Assembly (NCBI GenBank): GCA_024364735.1
Contig: JAGFNQ010001192.1
Span: forward strand, 325,013-389,012
Length of the DNA stretch: 64,000 nt
Direction of reading: 5' to 3'
DNA from: Boesenbergia rotunda
Taxonomy: Eukaryota > Streptophyta > Magnoliopsida > Zingiberales > Zingiberaceae
Shown: one piece after another, positions 45,255 through 55,854 of the stretch
How the letters are laid out: every line of letters begins with the position of its first letter
Numbering within the stretch: the first letter of the stretch is position 1
The notes under the pieces: generated by a model
Database searches by the model: none
Told to the model about the DNA's origin: nothing
The model's input: the letters and a program-made list of their open reading frames with translations, nothing else
Program-made: the position numbers and the translations under genes

Positions 45255-45268
45255 GTATGTTTATAGTT

Positions 45269-46545
45269 AAATGGAGGATGGTTGATATTATTGTCCCTTA
45301 GTTTACTTGGACAGAAATCAGGAGGGAATCAGGGTACATATACCAAAATAAACTTTCTGATCCCTTTTTTCATTTTTTGATCCCAACTTCTCTTGATCCA
45401 GCTCCTTCCCCAAGATGCCCACCACATGTCCTTGTTTTCTTACTTGGAGAACTTATCTAATGTTGCAAACTTGGATAAATGAGATTGTCTCATGCTTGAA
45501 CCTAGCAAAGCTTGCTTATGTCTCATGGTTTCCCTTTGAATCACAGTATTGTAGGCAATATAGGAAAAAATTTGTGTATGATAGTTAATATTCTGGACAT
45601 TTTTTATTTTTGAACGATCCCATCTTGAATAATAAAATTTTAGCGATAAGAAAAAAAAATCAATTTCTCATCTTCGCTTTCCTCCTTTGATCTTCTTGGT
45701 ACATGTTATTTGTTAAAGCCTCCAATTCCTTAATAATTAAATTAACAAAATAAACAAATGACATCACAATAATTAAAAAATAATAAATTCATTAACATGA
45801 ATCTCAACTATAATAAATATACAAATGTTAAATTATCAAACAATATTTGGAATCTTGTTTAAGATTTTGGTCCTTGGTTAGAATGAGATGTGGGAGTGCC
45901 GTGTTGATATCAACATGCAATGCTAGAAGCATTGATGAGGAGGAAGGAATATGCAAGGAGAGATTAAAGAAGATTGGAGGAAGAGAGGAAGAAGAAAGGA
46001 GCCACTACCAATTTGTGGAGTAGCATTGTAGATGCTTAACACTTCATTGACCATGTGGGGAAACCTTATGGGAAGCCTCGCACCTCATCTTCTTCATGGT
46101 AGAAGCCTCGTATGAAGTTTGTAATGGTCTTTGTCATCATGTGAAGCCTCATGTTGTTGCATGAACCTCACATTGTCATTTTTTTAGATTGTCTTCATAC
46201 AACATAATGCCAAAATTCCTTGAAGAAGAGACTCAAACTTTGAACATATGGATATCTTCTCTTCTTCTTCTTATCTCATTCGTTGTTCAGTTAAAGGTCG
46301 AAACTCTGATATAGTTTTGGATTTTAAACCTTGTTCCATGGATACATTTATCCAATTATGTTGAAAATAGTCGAAATCTCGAGCCATGATGGTGTTTTGG
46401 TCTTTGATTGGAATGATATTGGTTTGATGTTAATGTAGGTGTTAAATTTGAGGTGGAAAAAGAAAAAGCTAAGATAACTATATAGTTAAGCTCAATGTTT
46501 GCTTTCCATCTGCAACGTTAGGATTTGGATATTATCTTGTATTGG
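45269..46545. other. Intergenic DNA to the right viral junction
   Basis: AT-rich, with no gene recognised. It ends at tccta (46546-46550), the same five bases as at the left junction (37246-37250). Confidence 0.4.
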
Positions 46546-46550
46546 TCCTA

Positions 46551-46769
46551 GTGATCGAAGGAAACCAGTGGGATAGGACCTTTATCCAAGAAAGAAACTT
46601 CGATCAGCTACAACGAAGCAGGATGCAATACATTCATCTGGGGGTTCTACAAGTAAGAATCCAAACCCTTCGCAGACAGGAAGAGGGCACTATGGCTCTT
46701 ATCGACTTTAGGGACAATAGGTGGATCGGAGATCAAGCCATCCTGGCATCCATGGAAGTAGACTTGACA
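46551..46769 (+). pseudogene. Badnavirus-like movement protein, N-terminal half
   Basis: The frame contains WDRTFIQERNFDQLQRS, then MQYIHLGVLQVRI and MALIDFRDNRW, the conserved start of the caulimovirid movement-protein domain (30K superfamily, cell-to-cell movement). It runs open until the hAT element cuts it at 46770-46777. The second half of the domain is at 49703. Left of 46551 the viral similarity stops. Confidence 0.82.
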
Positions 46770-46777
46770 CAAGGAAG

Positions 46778-49694
46778 TAGACCCGACCACGGTTCGGAAC
46801 CGACGGTTCGACGGTTCGGAACCGCCGGTTCGACGGTTCATGGGAGGTCGACCCTTAACCTTAACCGCCCAAGACGGTTACGGTTCACGGTCCGGTTCAC
46901 GGTTCGCCACGGTTCGGCACGGTTCAAGATTATTATATTAAAAAAATTAAAAATTAAAATAAAAAAAAATAAATTTTATTAAAAAAGGGCTTGCACTTAT
47001 ATAAGTTGCCTACGTATCCCCTTAGGGTATAGGGGAATCAAAGCCCACGTAGTTCTTTTACATTTTTACCCTTTTACATTTTTACATTTCTCATTCACTT
47101 GTATTTCCTCCCGTTCCCGTTGTATTTGTTCCTTCGGTATCAAATTCTTCGGCTTCGTCTTCTGAAAGTTGCATTCCTTGGATTCGCTTTTCGGCTCTGG
47201 TCCAATCATCAAGTAATGCTTGAGCTTCCAATGAGTCGGGAGACATGGTTGATCGTCGTTCATCTAATATGTTGCCGCCGGCACTGAACGTCTGCTCCAC
47301 AGCAACAGTCGACACTGGAGAAGCTAAAATTTCTTTTACGATCACGGAGAGAACGGGAAAGCTTTGAGCCTTCTGTGACCACCACTTCAAGATGTCGAAG
47401 TCTTCGCTATCTGCTTCATTAAAATCAAAAGAAGTCGTAAAATAATTCTCAAGTTCCTGTGTGGAACTTGAGGATCCTCGTGGACGTTTCGTCCGTTCTT
47501 TTAATAAAAGTTGGGCTTTTGTAAGTTTTAAATTAGTAGTAGTAGGTTGTTATGTTTCAGAAATATTAGTTTGTGTTCCATATTTAACATAATATTGATT
47601 ATAAAGATCATATAAATAATTTCTAATATTATATACAATATTAGCTGGATCCGGAGAGGAAGAATCCTTAATAGGAATTAATGCGTCATAATATAAAGTT
47701 AGCATTTCTTGTAAAACTTCTAATTTAAATCTAGGATCTAAAGCAAATGCAATTAAATAAATTTCAGGAATTAAATAAAAATATTTTTCCCATTTAGTTT
47801 TCATAGCTATTATACATAAAGTTAAAGCTTCATCATTTACATGTTCATTTAATATTAATACTATACTACAAAAATTTACTAAAATTAAATGAGCAGTAGG
47901 ATAATAAACACCAGAAAGTTGTTCAGTTGCATCGTTAAAAACTTTTAAAATTTCACAAATACTACTACAAATATTCCATTGTTGTGAAAATAAATATATA
48001 TTGGTATTACTATTTTGTGCAAAAAATAAACATAATAAATCTTTATATTGAAAAGAATCTTGTAATAATTGATATGTTGAATTCCAACGTGTTGGAACAT
48101 CACGTGGAAATTTTTTTGGTCGCATTCCATTAGCTTTACAAAATCTACTCCATTGTTTCATCATAGATGGATGAGACCATAAATATGAAATTGCGGTTCT
48201 AATTGGTTGAATATAATTTTGTAAAAGTTTTAATCCATCTTGAACACATAAGTTTAAAATATGGCATACACAACGAATATGAAAAAATAAACCACCAATG
48301 ACAGGTTGACAAATAAATTTTAATTCATCTATTGAAGCGGTATTAGAACTAGCATTGTCTAATGATATTGAAAAGATTTGATGAGTCAATCCATATTCTT
48401 CTAAAACTATGTGTAATAATTGTGCAATGTTATGAGCAGTGTGTGATTCATCAAAAACTCTATAAGCTAATAATCTCTTTTGAAGGATCCAAGAGTTATC
48501 AATCCAATGGCATGTTATACCCATATAAGAATGAGTTTGCCAATGATCACTCCAAATATCGGAACATAAAGAAACTTTATTATTTAATTTACTAAATTCT
48601 TCAATTAAATTCTTTTTTCCTTGTTTTACTAATCTTTTAATTGTACGAGTTAGTGTAGTCCTAGGTACACGTTTAGCAGCAGGATTAAGAGATTCTTTAC
48701 ACAAATCTTCAAATGTGCATTTAGCTCCAAAACTAAAAGAAAGATGTTCTACGGAAACAAATTTAGCTAATGATTCTCTTAATTTATTATCTGAATATAA
48801 AAATAAACCAGAATCAGTACTACTACCGCTAGAAAATCTAGATAATTGTGTTTGAGAGCGGTCAAGCCCATATTCCGTCGGGTGCTTCGTTTCTACATGT
48901 CGTTTCAACGACCCATAGCCGCCGCCGGCTTGGAATTTGTAGGAAGCATTACAATGCTTGCATTTTGCACGCATTTCTCCCGACGGAAGTGTGACTTTCT
49001 CAAAATGTTTAGTAAAAATAGACGATTTTAAAGGAGCATTATCCCGAACCTTAGAAGTAATCGCATCGGTACTTCCTTGCGTTTCGGGGATCGGAGGGCA
49101 TTGGGGCTGAGCCTCGGTCTCATCATCGGTGGATTGAATTTGAAGGTTGGGATCCTCGTATGCAATTTCTTTTCCCCTCCGAGATCGAGATGATGAAGCT
49201 CCGCGTCCGCCTCCGTGACCTCCTTCCATTATCGTCGACGTCGATGAAGAACGTGAAGAGAAGTTGAGAGTTAGAGAGTTGAGAATGAGAGATTGAGAGA
49301 AGAGAAGTTTTGTGAGTGAAAATGATGAAATGAGCTCCCTATTTATAGAGTTCGGATCATAACGGTCACTAAATCCTAGCCATTGATCAAAAAACGGTCA
49401 AATGATCTCATCCGTCCAAAAAAAAACAAAAAAAAACAAAAAAAAACAAAAAAAAAAACTCAAACGGCACTGAACCGGCGGTTAACCGCCGGTTCAGTGC
49501 CGTTGGAACCGGCGGTTAACCACCGGTTCACGGGTTCTGGCGCCCGGAACCGGAACCGGCCCGGCATCTTGCCGGGCCGGTTTCGGTTCGGCCCGGCGAA
49601 CCGGGTCAACGGGCCAACCGGCCCGTTGACCCGGGTCGGTTCCGGGCCGGTTCCGGGCCGGGTCCGGGCTGGACCCGGCCCGTGGTCGGGTCTA
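46778..49694. mobile_element. hAT transposon, 2917 bp, with 8-bp TSD
   Basis: Terminal inverted repeats TAGACCCGACCACGG (46778-46792) and its exact complement ending at 49694. CAAGGAAG is duplicated on both sides (46770-46777 and 49695-49702), the 8-bp TSD of the hAT superfamily. Sub-terminal regions are dense in ggttcg/cgaacc and aaccggcggttaaccgcc palindromes. On the minus strand it carries a BED-finger transposase. Frames reading out over both ends, such as 49460-49717, are products of the GC-rich termini. Confidence 0.95.
47091..49229 (-). pseudogene. hAT transposase (BED zinc finger, RICESLEEPER-like), one in-frame stop
   Basis: A single frame of 712 codons from ATG at 49229 to TGA or TAA at 47091, broken only by TAA at 47550-47552 (codon 560). 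N-terminal BED finger: CKHC at about 90-93 with His at 111 and 116. The middle region carries the hAT core (CSDIWSDHW, then HWIDNSW, RCVCHILNL, DVPTRWNSTYQ, FALDPRFKL). After the stop, in the same frame, comes the dimerisation domain with FPVLSVIVKEILASPVSTVA and EQTFSAGGNILDERR (about 605-680). The enzyme would cut and paste the element. With the stop, the dimerisation domain is lost unless the codon is read through, so this copy is probably non-autonomous and recently inactivated. Confidence 0.93.
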
Positions 49695-49702
49695 CAAGGA
49701 AG

Positions 49703-50375
49703 CCAACCGGTATACATTATCCCTGATTTAATGCTAACAATTGGTGATTTCTACAGAAACATACAAGTTTCAATTCTTACAAGGGGATACGAGAACTTGC
49801 AAAATGGAGAGTCAAATTTATTGATCACAAGGGGACTTGTAGGTCGGCTCTCTAATACCTCAAATGTCGAATTCGCGTATGAAGTACAAGGAGTCGTGGA
49901 CTATCTCATCAACCATGGAGTACGCGCCCTACCAAGATGAAGACTCTCGACAACTGCCTTACAAGGTCTGAATTGGACTATCAGGTCTACACAAGCACTT
50001 GTGCCAATGCAACCTTCGGAGGTAAACAGCCGAAATCTAATTGATGGTCGTATCTCCTTAAGTTTCACTAACTATACAGCGGCACAAGCAAGTGGACACC
50101 TCCACTTCAATAAAAAGGATGAGGAAATCCAGAGTGATGAAGACACCTTCCACACACTTACTGTTCTTATCAATAAAGGCACCGGAATTTGGGATACTCT
50201 TGGAGAACCAAGTGGTAAATTTGACTATTATGTTAATTATACTCCCCCTTCAGATAACTATCAGTGGGAACCTTCTGCAGAATATTACCAGACAAATCAG
50301 TGGGAGGAATGTAATCCGAAAAGGGAACAAGAGAAGCCCCCTCAACAAAAGCAACCAGAGATAGAGGAAATGACT
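49703..50375 (+). pseudogene. Badnavirus-like movement protein, C-terminal half and linker
   Basis: Resumes right after the hAT TSD with YIIPDLMLTIGDFYRN, ILTRGYENLQNGESNL, VGRLSNTSNV and VDYLINHGVRALP, the second half of the movement-protein domain. An in-frame TGA at 49938-49940 is followed in the same frame by VPMQPSEVNSRNLIDGR and a hydrophilic linker. Only the one stop separates these blocks. Confidence 0.85.
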
Positions 50376-50723
50376 CCATCTATACTTGTACATAAACTCT
50401 CTCTCACAGCAATTGTTCCAACGAAGAAGTCATCAGGAGCAGCAAGATTTGACCTTATGGCATCAATGACCTGCATTATAGAGCCCAGAGGGCGAGACCT
50501 TGTCTCAATTGGCCTAAGCCTAGAAATTCCCTAGGGATCATATGGCCAGATTGCCACAGGTGAGATAAAAATCTTAATCTTTAACCACTCCAATTATCCT
50601 GCCTTCATCTGGCCAGGTGATGCAGTAGCTCAAATAATTTTTGAGCCCATCCTCATTACCAAGGTATGTGAAGCTCGGTCTCTCACCACAACCACACGCG
50701 GAACACAAGGATTTGGGTCAACT
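50376..50723 (+). pseudogene. dUTPase-like domain in the viral polyprotein
   Basis: In the polyprotein frame: a domain start PSILVHKLSLTAIVP; motif 1 SSGAARFDLMAS (50430-50465); RGRDLVSIGLSLEIP; an in-frame TAG (50532-50534); GSYGQIATG, the beginning of motif 2; then EIKILIFNHS and GDAVAQIIFEPI, resembling motif 4 and its surroundings; and RGTQGFGST (50697-50723), the glycine-rich motif 5. The part that would carry the rest of motif 2 and motif 3 (substrate-pocket G-V-I-D-x-x-Y) is missing, about 25 residues, without a frame change. Active dUTPases hydrolyse dUTP to dUMP. This copy lacks essential residues. dUTPase-like domains have, as I recall, been reported in some badnaviral polyproteins. 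Confidence 0.8.
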
Positions 50724-52140
50724 TCTCAACCATCCCAGCTCCAAGGTTCTGTTCCCCAACATGTTTTTGACATACTCTGCCCAAAACCTGATACTGTTGC
50801 AGTGATGGTACAAGAAGTCTCCTCTCCTCAGGCTGAATCCTCAAGGAACTATGCAGGAGATACAAGCCCAGGGGCTACTGTACTCCGGTCCATAGATACC
50901 CTTGATGATTCTGCTGACGAAGGGACTGATTTTCTAGACTGTATTCAATATCTCGCTTACCTCAATCTTGCTTCATCCGAACCTGAACCTATTTGGGATA
51001 CATACTCCGAGGAAGATGACTTTGTCAATCCCTTCGCATCGGAAGGCGGTGGGGGTAATTAATTGCTCGCCGCTGGCTTTGAACTTGAATATCCCAGTTT
51101 GCGGCGACTAGCTGAAGAAGATCAACAACAAGTATACTCCACCAATACGATAATCTCTCCTTACCGACCCCCAAATGACACAACAATGGGGCCACCAGGA
51201 TATCCACCAACCACAGCAGATCCAGGACCATCCAGGCCTCAGCCCATATTCAAGTAACAACCCCAAGGACAAGATTTAAGGGCAGGCACAATCATGAGTT
51301 ATAGACTCTCCCCTCAACCCAGCAACAAGGAGGAGCCATGTTTGAAATACCCAAACAACTTGGGCTTTTTAATGACGCGTTTGCAAGATGGGAGTCCATC
51401 ACAAAAAATCAGGTGGCAACGCAAGGCTTTACAGATCCAAGAGATAAAATGGAATACATTGAGAATATGCTAGGAGAAGTAGAAAAGATTACTTGGGTAC
51501 AATGTGTATGAGTTACCCAACTGAATACAAAGCCCTAGAAGGAACAGATAATGGGAGGGCCGGTACTTAGAATATATTATCCCAGATACAAAGGGGTTTC
51601 TCCTCAGAAGATCCGGTACAAGGATCCACCTCAATACAAGACTCTGTCTACAGAGATCTTGAAAGCCTTTCATATGACAATGTCAGAAATATCATTCAAT
51701 ACATGAATGATTATATGAGACTCACGACAAAAACTGGAAGGTTATATTCCGGACCAGAACTGTCAGAAAAATTCTGGTTCAAAATGTCTGGCGACCTTGG
51801 GCACAGGATCAAGAAGGCCTTCGACGAAAAATACTCCGGCCTGACATACCTATAGTATTATTCACTTACAAATTCTTGGAACAGGAATGCAAGGATGCAA
51901 CGTTCAAAAGGACCTTGAAGGATCTATCATTCTGCAGCCAGATCTCAATTCCTAGCTATTATGGTAAAGGCCAAAATCAAAAGAAATATGACCTTCGAAG
52001 ATTCAAAACCTTTAAGGGCAAGCCGCATGACACCCATGCAAGCGTAGAGAAAAGGAAGCATTTGCTAAGGAATAAGAAATGCAATTGCTATTTATGCGGC
52101 CAGGAAGGACACTTTGCGTGAGAATGCCCCAATGATAAGC
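50724..52140 (+). pseudogene. Badnavirus-like coat protein region and zinc knuckle
   Basis: An acidic linker (DDSADEGTDFLDCIQYL, EEDDFVNPF) with in-frame TAA at 51060-51062 leads into coat-protein sequence: LFNDAFARWESITKNQVA, then in shifted frames YRDLE, LYSGPELSEKFW-like and FLEQECKDATFKRTL, and a basic tail KGKPHDTHASVEKRKHLLR. The CX2CX4HX4C zinc knuckle (CYLCGQEGHFA..C, ending about 52128) has TGA as its last variable position. The coat-protein part has the heaviest frame damage of the element (51470-51860). Confidence 0.82.
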
Positions 52141-52985
52141 ATAATATCAAGCGAGTAGCTATTTTTGAGCAACTAAACATCCCCGAAAATTGTGACATTT
52201 TATCAGTCCAAGAAGGCGAAGCTCAAAGTGACGTCATTTTTAGCATCTCTGAGGGAGAAGACGACAATGAAGATCTCCGCAGGTCAATTCAAACCCTGAG
52301 TTTTTCTAATGAATATATTTACATACTTGGGCAGCTTGATGGGGGATACCACTCTCAAGTAAAGGTATCTGACGAACGGTACAACTACCTGCATAAATGG
52401 CACCACAATGAGCAAATCTGGCCTCCACAACCGACAATTTGTTCGTACTGTAAAAGGGAGACCTTGCAACGGGCCAGGATTCATTGCCCAGACTGCCTTA
52501 CCACTGCATGTAATATATGCGGCCCATACTACTTTAATAAAGAGATACCAATTGATCCCTTGGCACCTACTCCTTTTTTTCCATAGAACCTGATCCAGGA
52601 GCAAAATTATTACATCTCTTGGTGCGAAGGCGAGATCGAGCGCCTAAAGAAGGAAGTAGCTTACTATAAATTTTAGTATGAAGAGCTCTTATTGGAAAAG
52701 GACATCAGTAAGGACCAAGGAACAACAACCTGCTGGATAGACCAAGGATCAGTACCACCAGAAGCCTTGAAAAGAAACACTTTCATACTCAGTTTCAGCG
52801 GTATAAATTCACAAGAAACAACCAACATGAAGCTGCGACAAGGAAGGATGCATATAGGAGAGAACACCTTCCGCATCCTTTATACCTACAGTTTCCCTAT
52901 GGTCTTAGGGGATGGCATCCAGATGATAGTCGGATGTAACTTCATCCGAGCTATGCATAGAGGATTGCGAATTGAAACACGGTAA
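52141..52985 (+). pseudogene. Badnavirus-like second Cys motif and aspartic protease
   Basis: After the knuckle, the frame reads an acidic stretch and then CX2CX11CX2CX4CX2C exactly (52440-52520), the second cysteine-rich motif regarded as characteristic of badnaviruses. Two stops (about 52587 and 52675) follow. The protease region (52700-52985) has WIDQGSV where an active D-[ST]-G site would be expected, then MKLRQGRM and VGCNFIRAM, typical of the end of the badnaviral protease. The loss of a clear DTG/DSG motif suggests it is non-functional, but the alignment is uncertain. Confidence 0.78.
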
Positions 52986-53229
52986 CTTTTTATAAAAATC
53001 TTACTGTCATTAACACTCTGCCCACTGTAACCGCAACATTAGAAGAAATAGAGCTCGAAGAGGACAAGTATCTCCAGTTAAAAGAAATGGTTCATTACTC
53101 AATTGGCTAGACACAACATGGGTTCAAAGGAAAGTTCAGCAAGCTGCTTAATGATCTAAAAAATCCAAGGATATATTGGGGAAAACCCCCAGAAGCATTG
53201 GGCCAAGAATAAGTTGTCTGCCAATTGGA

Positions 53230-54560
53230 TATCAAGAATCCAGACTTTACAATCGAAGATAGGCCATAAAGGCATTTAACTCCGAACCAGAAGGAAGCAT
53301 TTGAACGACATATCAAGACCCTGAGTGATATCGAAGTCATCCGATCCAGTAAAAGCAGACATCGTACCACCGCCATTATCGTGAATTCTGGAACCACTAT
53401 TGATCTAAGGGCAGGCAAGGAGACAAAGGGCAAGGAACGAATGATATTCAACTATAAACACCTTAATGATATCACACACAAAGACCAGTATAGTCTCTCA
53501 GGCATAAATACAATCCTCAAAAAGGTCAGCGACAGCAAAATATATTCTAAATTCGACCTAAAAAGTTGTTCTCACCAAGTGGCGATGCATCCTGACTCAG
53601 TTGAGTGGACCACCTTCTGGGTTCCTAGCGGTTTATATGAATGGCTGGTAATGCCATTCGGATTGAAGAACGCTCCCACCATCTTCCAAAGAAAAATGGA
53701 CAACTGCTTTAAAGGTACTAAAGATTTTATAATAGTTTATATTGATGGCATCCTAGTATTTTCTTAGAATGAAGAAGATCATGCGGAGCACCATTGCAAA
53801 ATGTTATACATTTGTAAGGAAAATGGGCTAGTTCGAAGCCCAACAAAGATGAAGATAGTCGTGGCTAAAATTGAATTCCTTGGAGCCATTTTGGGGAACA
53901 ACAAGATCAAATTACATCCCCATATCATCACCAAGATAACTGACTTTAAGGAAGAAGAACTAAAGACAGTAAAAGGGATGAGGTCTTGGCTTGGGCTCCT
54001 TAACTACTCATGAAGCTATATTCCAAATCTTGGGAAGCTCCTTGGACCATTATATGGTAAAACAAGCCCAAATGGTGACAAGAGGTTAAACTCACAAGAC
54101 TGGGCTCTTATCAAACAAATCAAAAATTTAATTCGAGAATTACCAGACTTAGAGGTTCCCCCAGAAGAATGCTTTATTATCCTGGAGGTGGATGGGTGCA
54201 TTGACGAGTGGGGAGGGGTTTGCAAGTGGAAAGGGGCAAAATACGACCCTAGGGCTTCTGAAAGGATTTGTGCTTACGCCAACGACAAATTTAACCCACC
54301 CAAATCCACCATAGATGTCGAGCTACATGCTATAATTAACTCCCTCGAGGCCCAAAAAATTTACTACCTCGACTAAAGGGAATTACTGATCAGAACGGAC
54401 TGCTAGGCCATAATAAGTTTCTTTGGCAAGTCCACCAACAAGCCATCCAGGGTTAGGTGGACAACCTTCACCAACTTCATCACAGGAGTTGGGCCTTCAG
54501 TCCAATTCGAACATATAGACGGGAAGGATAACGAACATGTCGATTAACTCTCTCGACTAA
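53230..54560 (+). pseudogene. Badnavirus-like reverse transcriptase and RNase H
   Basis: RT blocks: RMIFNYKHLNDITHKDQY, KIYSKFDLKS (first catalytic Asp), FWVPSGLYEWLVMPFGLKNA and YIDGILVFS (53738-53764). The active site is normally YIDD; here the second Asp codon is GGC (53747-53749). A TAG follows at 53765. The same frame continues with the connection domain (KMKIVVAKIEFLGAILG, MRSWLGLLNYS) and RNase H (DGCIDEWGGVCKW, ERICAYANDKF, VELHAIINSLEAQKIYYLD), then further stops and TDC.AI and FEHIDGKDN. The element cannot encode an active polymerase as it stands. Confidence 0.92.
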
Positions 54561-54582
54561 TCCATTCTCTTGTTTTTTCAGA

Positions 54583-55020
54583 ATGGTCGAAAGAGGTAAC
54601 TTTATCCAAGTTGGAGTTAATAGCAGCAACCCTGCACGAAATCAAGGGCAAGCACAGCAAGGGAGCCCAAGAGCAACTGGCCCGTATATTGCAGAATATG
54701 ACAGGCTCGATAAATGCTATGAACAGCTCATACTCTACCTACGCCATCGTACTCGACAAGGAATACCCCTTGCAGAATCTGACGATATTAAAGAGCAGAT
54801 CCTACAACTCCAAAGACAAGATACTGAACAAGCCATCTTTGCCATACAACAGCTCTGGGACCTACACGCAATTAAGCTGCAAGAGTGTAGAAGCAGAAGC
54901 ACCAGGGACAGTTATTGGCGCGACTGGTACCCCACAACAAAACAAGTGGATGAACAGCTAGAAACACCTGTCAGATTAGCAAGAGACTCAGCCCGGAGAA
55001 TGGCCAACTTTCTACTATAA
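54583..55020 (+). CDS. Open 145-codon frame overlapping the 3' end of viral pol
   Basis: Begins at ATG 54583 in a frame different from the polyprotein and is open to TAA at 55018-55020. Content is charged and helical in look (DDIKEQILQLQRQDTEQAI, FAIQQLWDLHAIKLQE). The polyprotein frame is also open over 54611-54961, so both frames are free of stops for about 350 bp in an element that elsewhere has many breaks. Some badnaviruses and RTBV have extra 3' ORFs. I do not recognise this one and cannot say whether it is expressed. Confidence 0.45.
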   Translation: MVERGNFIQVGVNSSNPARNQGQAQQGSPRATGPYIAEYDRLDKCYEQLILYLRHRTRQGIPLAESDDIKEQILQLQRQDTEQAIFAIQQLWDLHAIKLQECRSRSTRDSYWRDWYPTTKQVDEQLETPVRLARDSARRMANFLL

Positions 55021-55453
55021 TCAACAAAACACCTTGCAGACGTGGTGGACCCCCAAGAAATCTTGCTTTGTTCGCCACCAAGATAATTATTAACCACTAC
55101 CAAGTAAAGTGTAATAGGATGTGACCTAAAGCTGCCAGGCAGTGCTGTAGAGTGTAGTAGGACGAGACCTAAACTTGTTAGGCTACATTGTAAAGGAGAT
55201 TCCTTCTTATCTCCAGAAGGACCGAGCATGTGATGATGGGGCCCACTGAGCACCCAGCATCTCGGCTTCCTTCTCCTATATAAGGAGGCTCTCTTAGCCC
55301 TTGCAGAGTATCAGTCGACCACTGAACTCTACTTGGGAAATCTCTATAAACAACAGCGCTTTGTAATAGAATCTATGAGTTTCTTCCCTCCTTATTTCTA
55401 TTACCTTGCATTATTTTCTATATTTTCTTTTCTGCTCTCTCCACGCCACCCAA
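55021..55453 (+). promoter_or_regulatory. Badnavirus-like intergenic promoter and right terminal repeat
   Basis: Non-coding region after the last viral frame. TATATAAGG at 55277-55285 lies in the ctcctatataaggagg context usual for badnaviral promoters, with transcription expected to start about 30 bp later. The 76-bp repeat shared with 36141 lies at about 55377-55453, and the viral sequence ends where the primer-binding site would begin. Confidence 0.75.
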
Positions 55454-55854
55454 GGTCGACAAGAGGGGGTGAATTATCCTTGAAAAATAAAATTGATCTT
55501 TTATTCGTCTTAAACAAATATACAGATTAGTTTAAATAAATAACATAAATAAAATTAACTAAAAATAAGAAACGAAGCTCAACAGAATTACTTGGTTGTA
55601 ACCTGAGTTGTTGCTAATCGGGAACTGACCCAAGCGCAACCCTACAATACCAACGAAGTCATACTAACCACTTCTTAATCCAGTTGTGGTAAAGAGTATA
55701 CTCCAGGAAATCAGGTTCACCTGGGTACCACAGGTACTCACTTGGTGGCAAGACTAATTGTTTAGGTTTGTACTTTGTTCATACCATATCGATTATGATC
55801 CCCTTCAAATAAGGCTTGTACTTGTTTGTACCATATCGATTATGATCCCCTTCA
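55454..55854. mobile_element. LTR tail fragment and duplicated 42-bp block
   Basis: Starts with the aaggtcgacaagagggggtgaatt signature of SIRE-type LTR tails (reverse orientation) and continues for about 300 bp. At 55765-55860 a block of about 42 bp (accatatcgattatgatccc...) occurs twice in tandem just before the gag fragment. Confidence 0.5.

Noticed and set aside
49383..49717. Frames reading through the right end of the hAT element
   Set aside because: They translate the GC-rich sub-terminal palindromes (GGTT/AACC); only the part after 49703 is real viral coding sequence.
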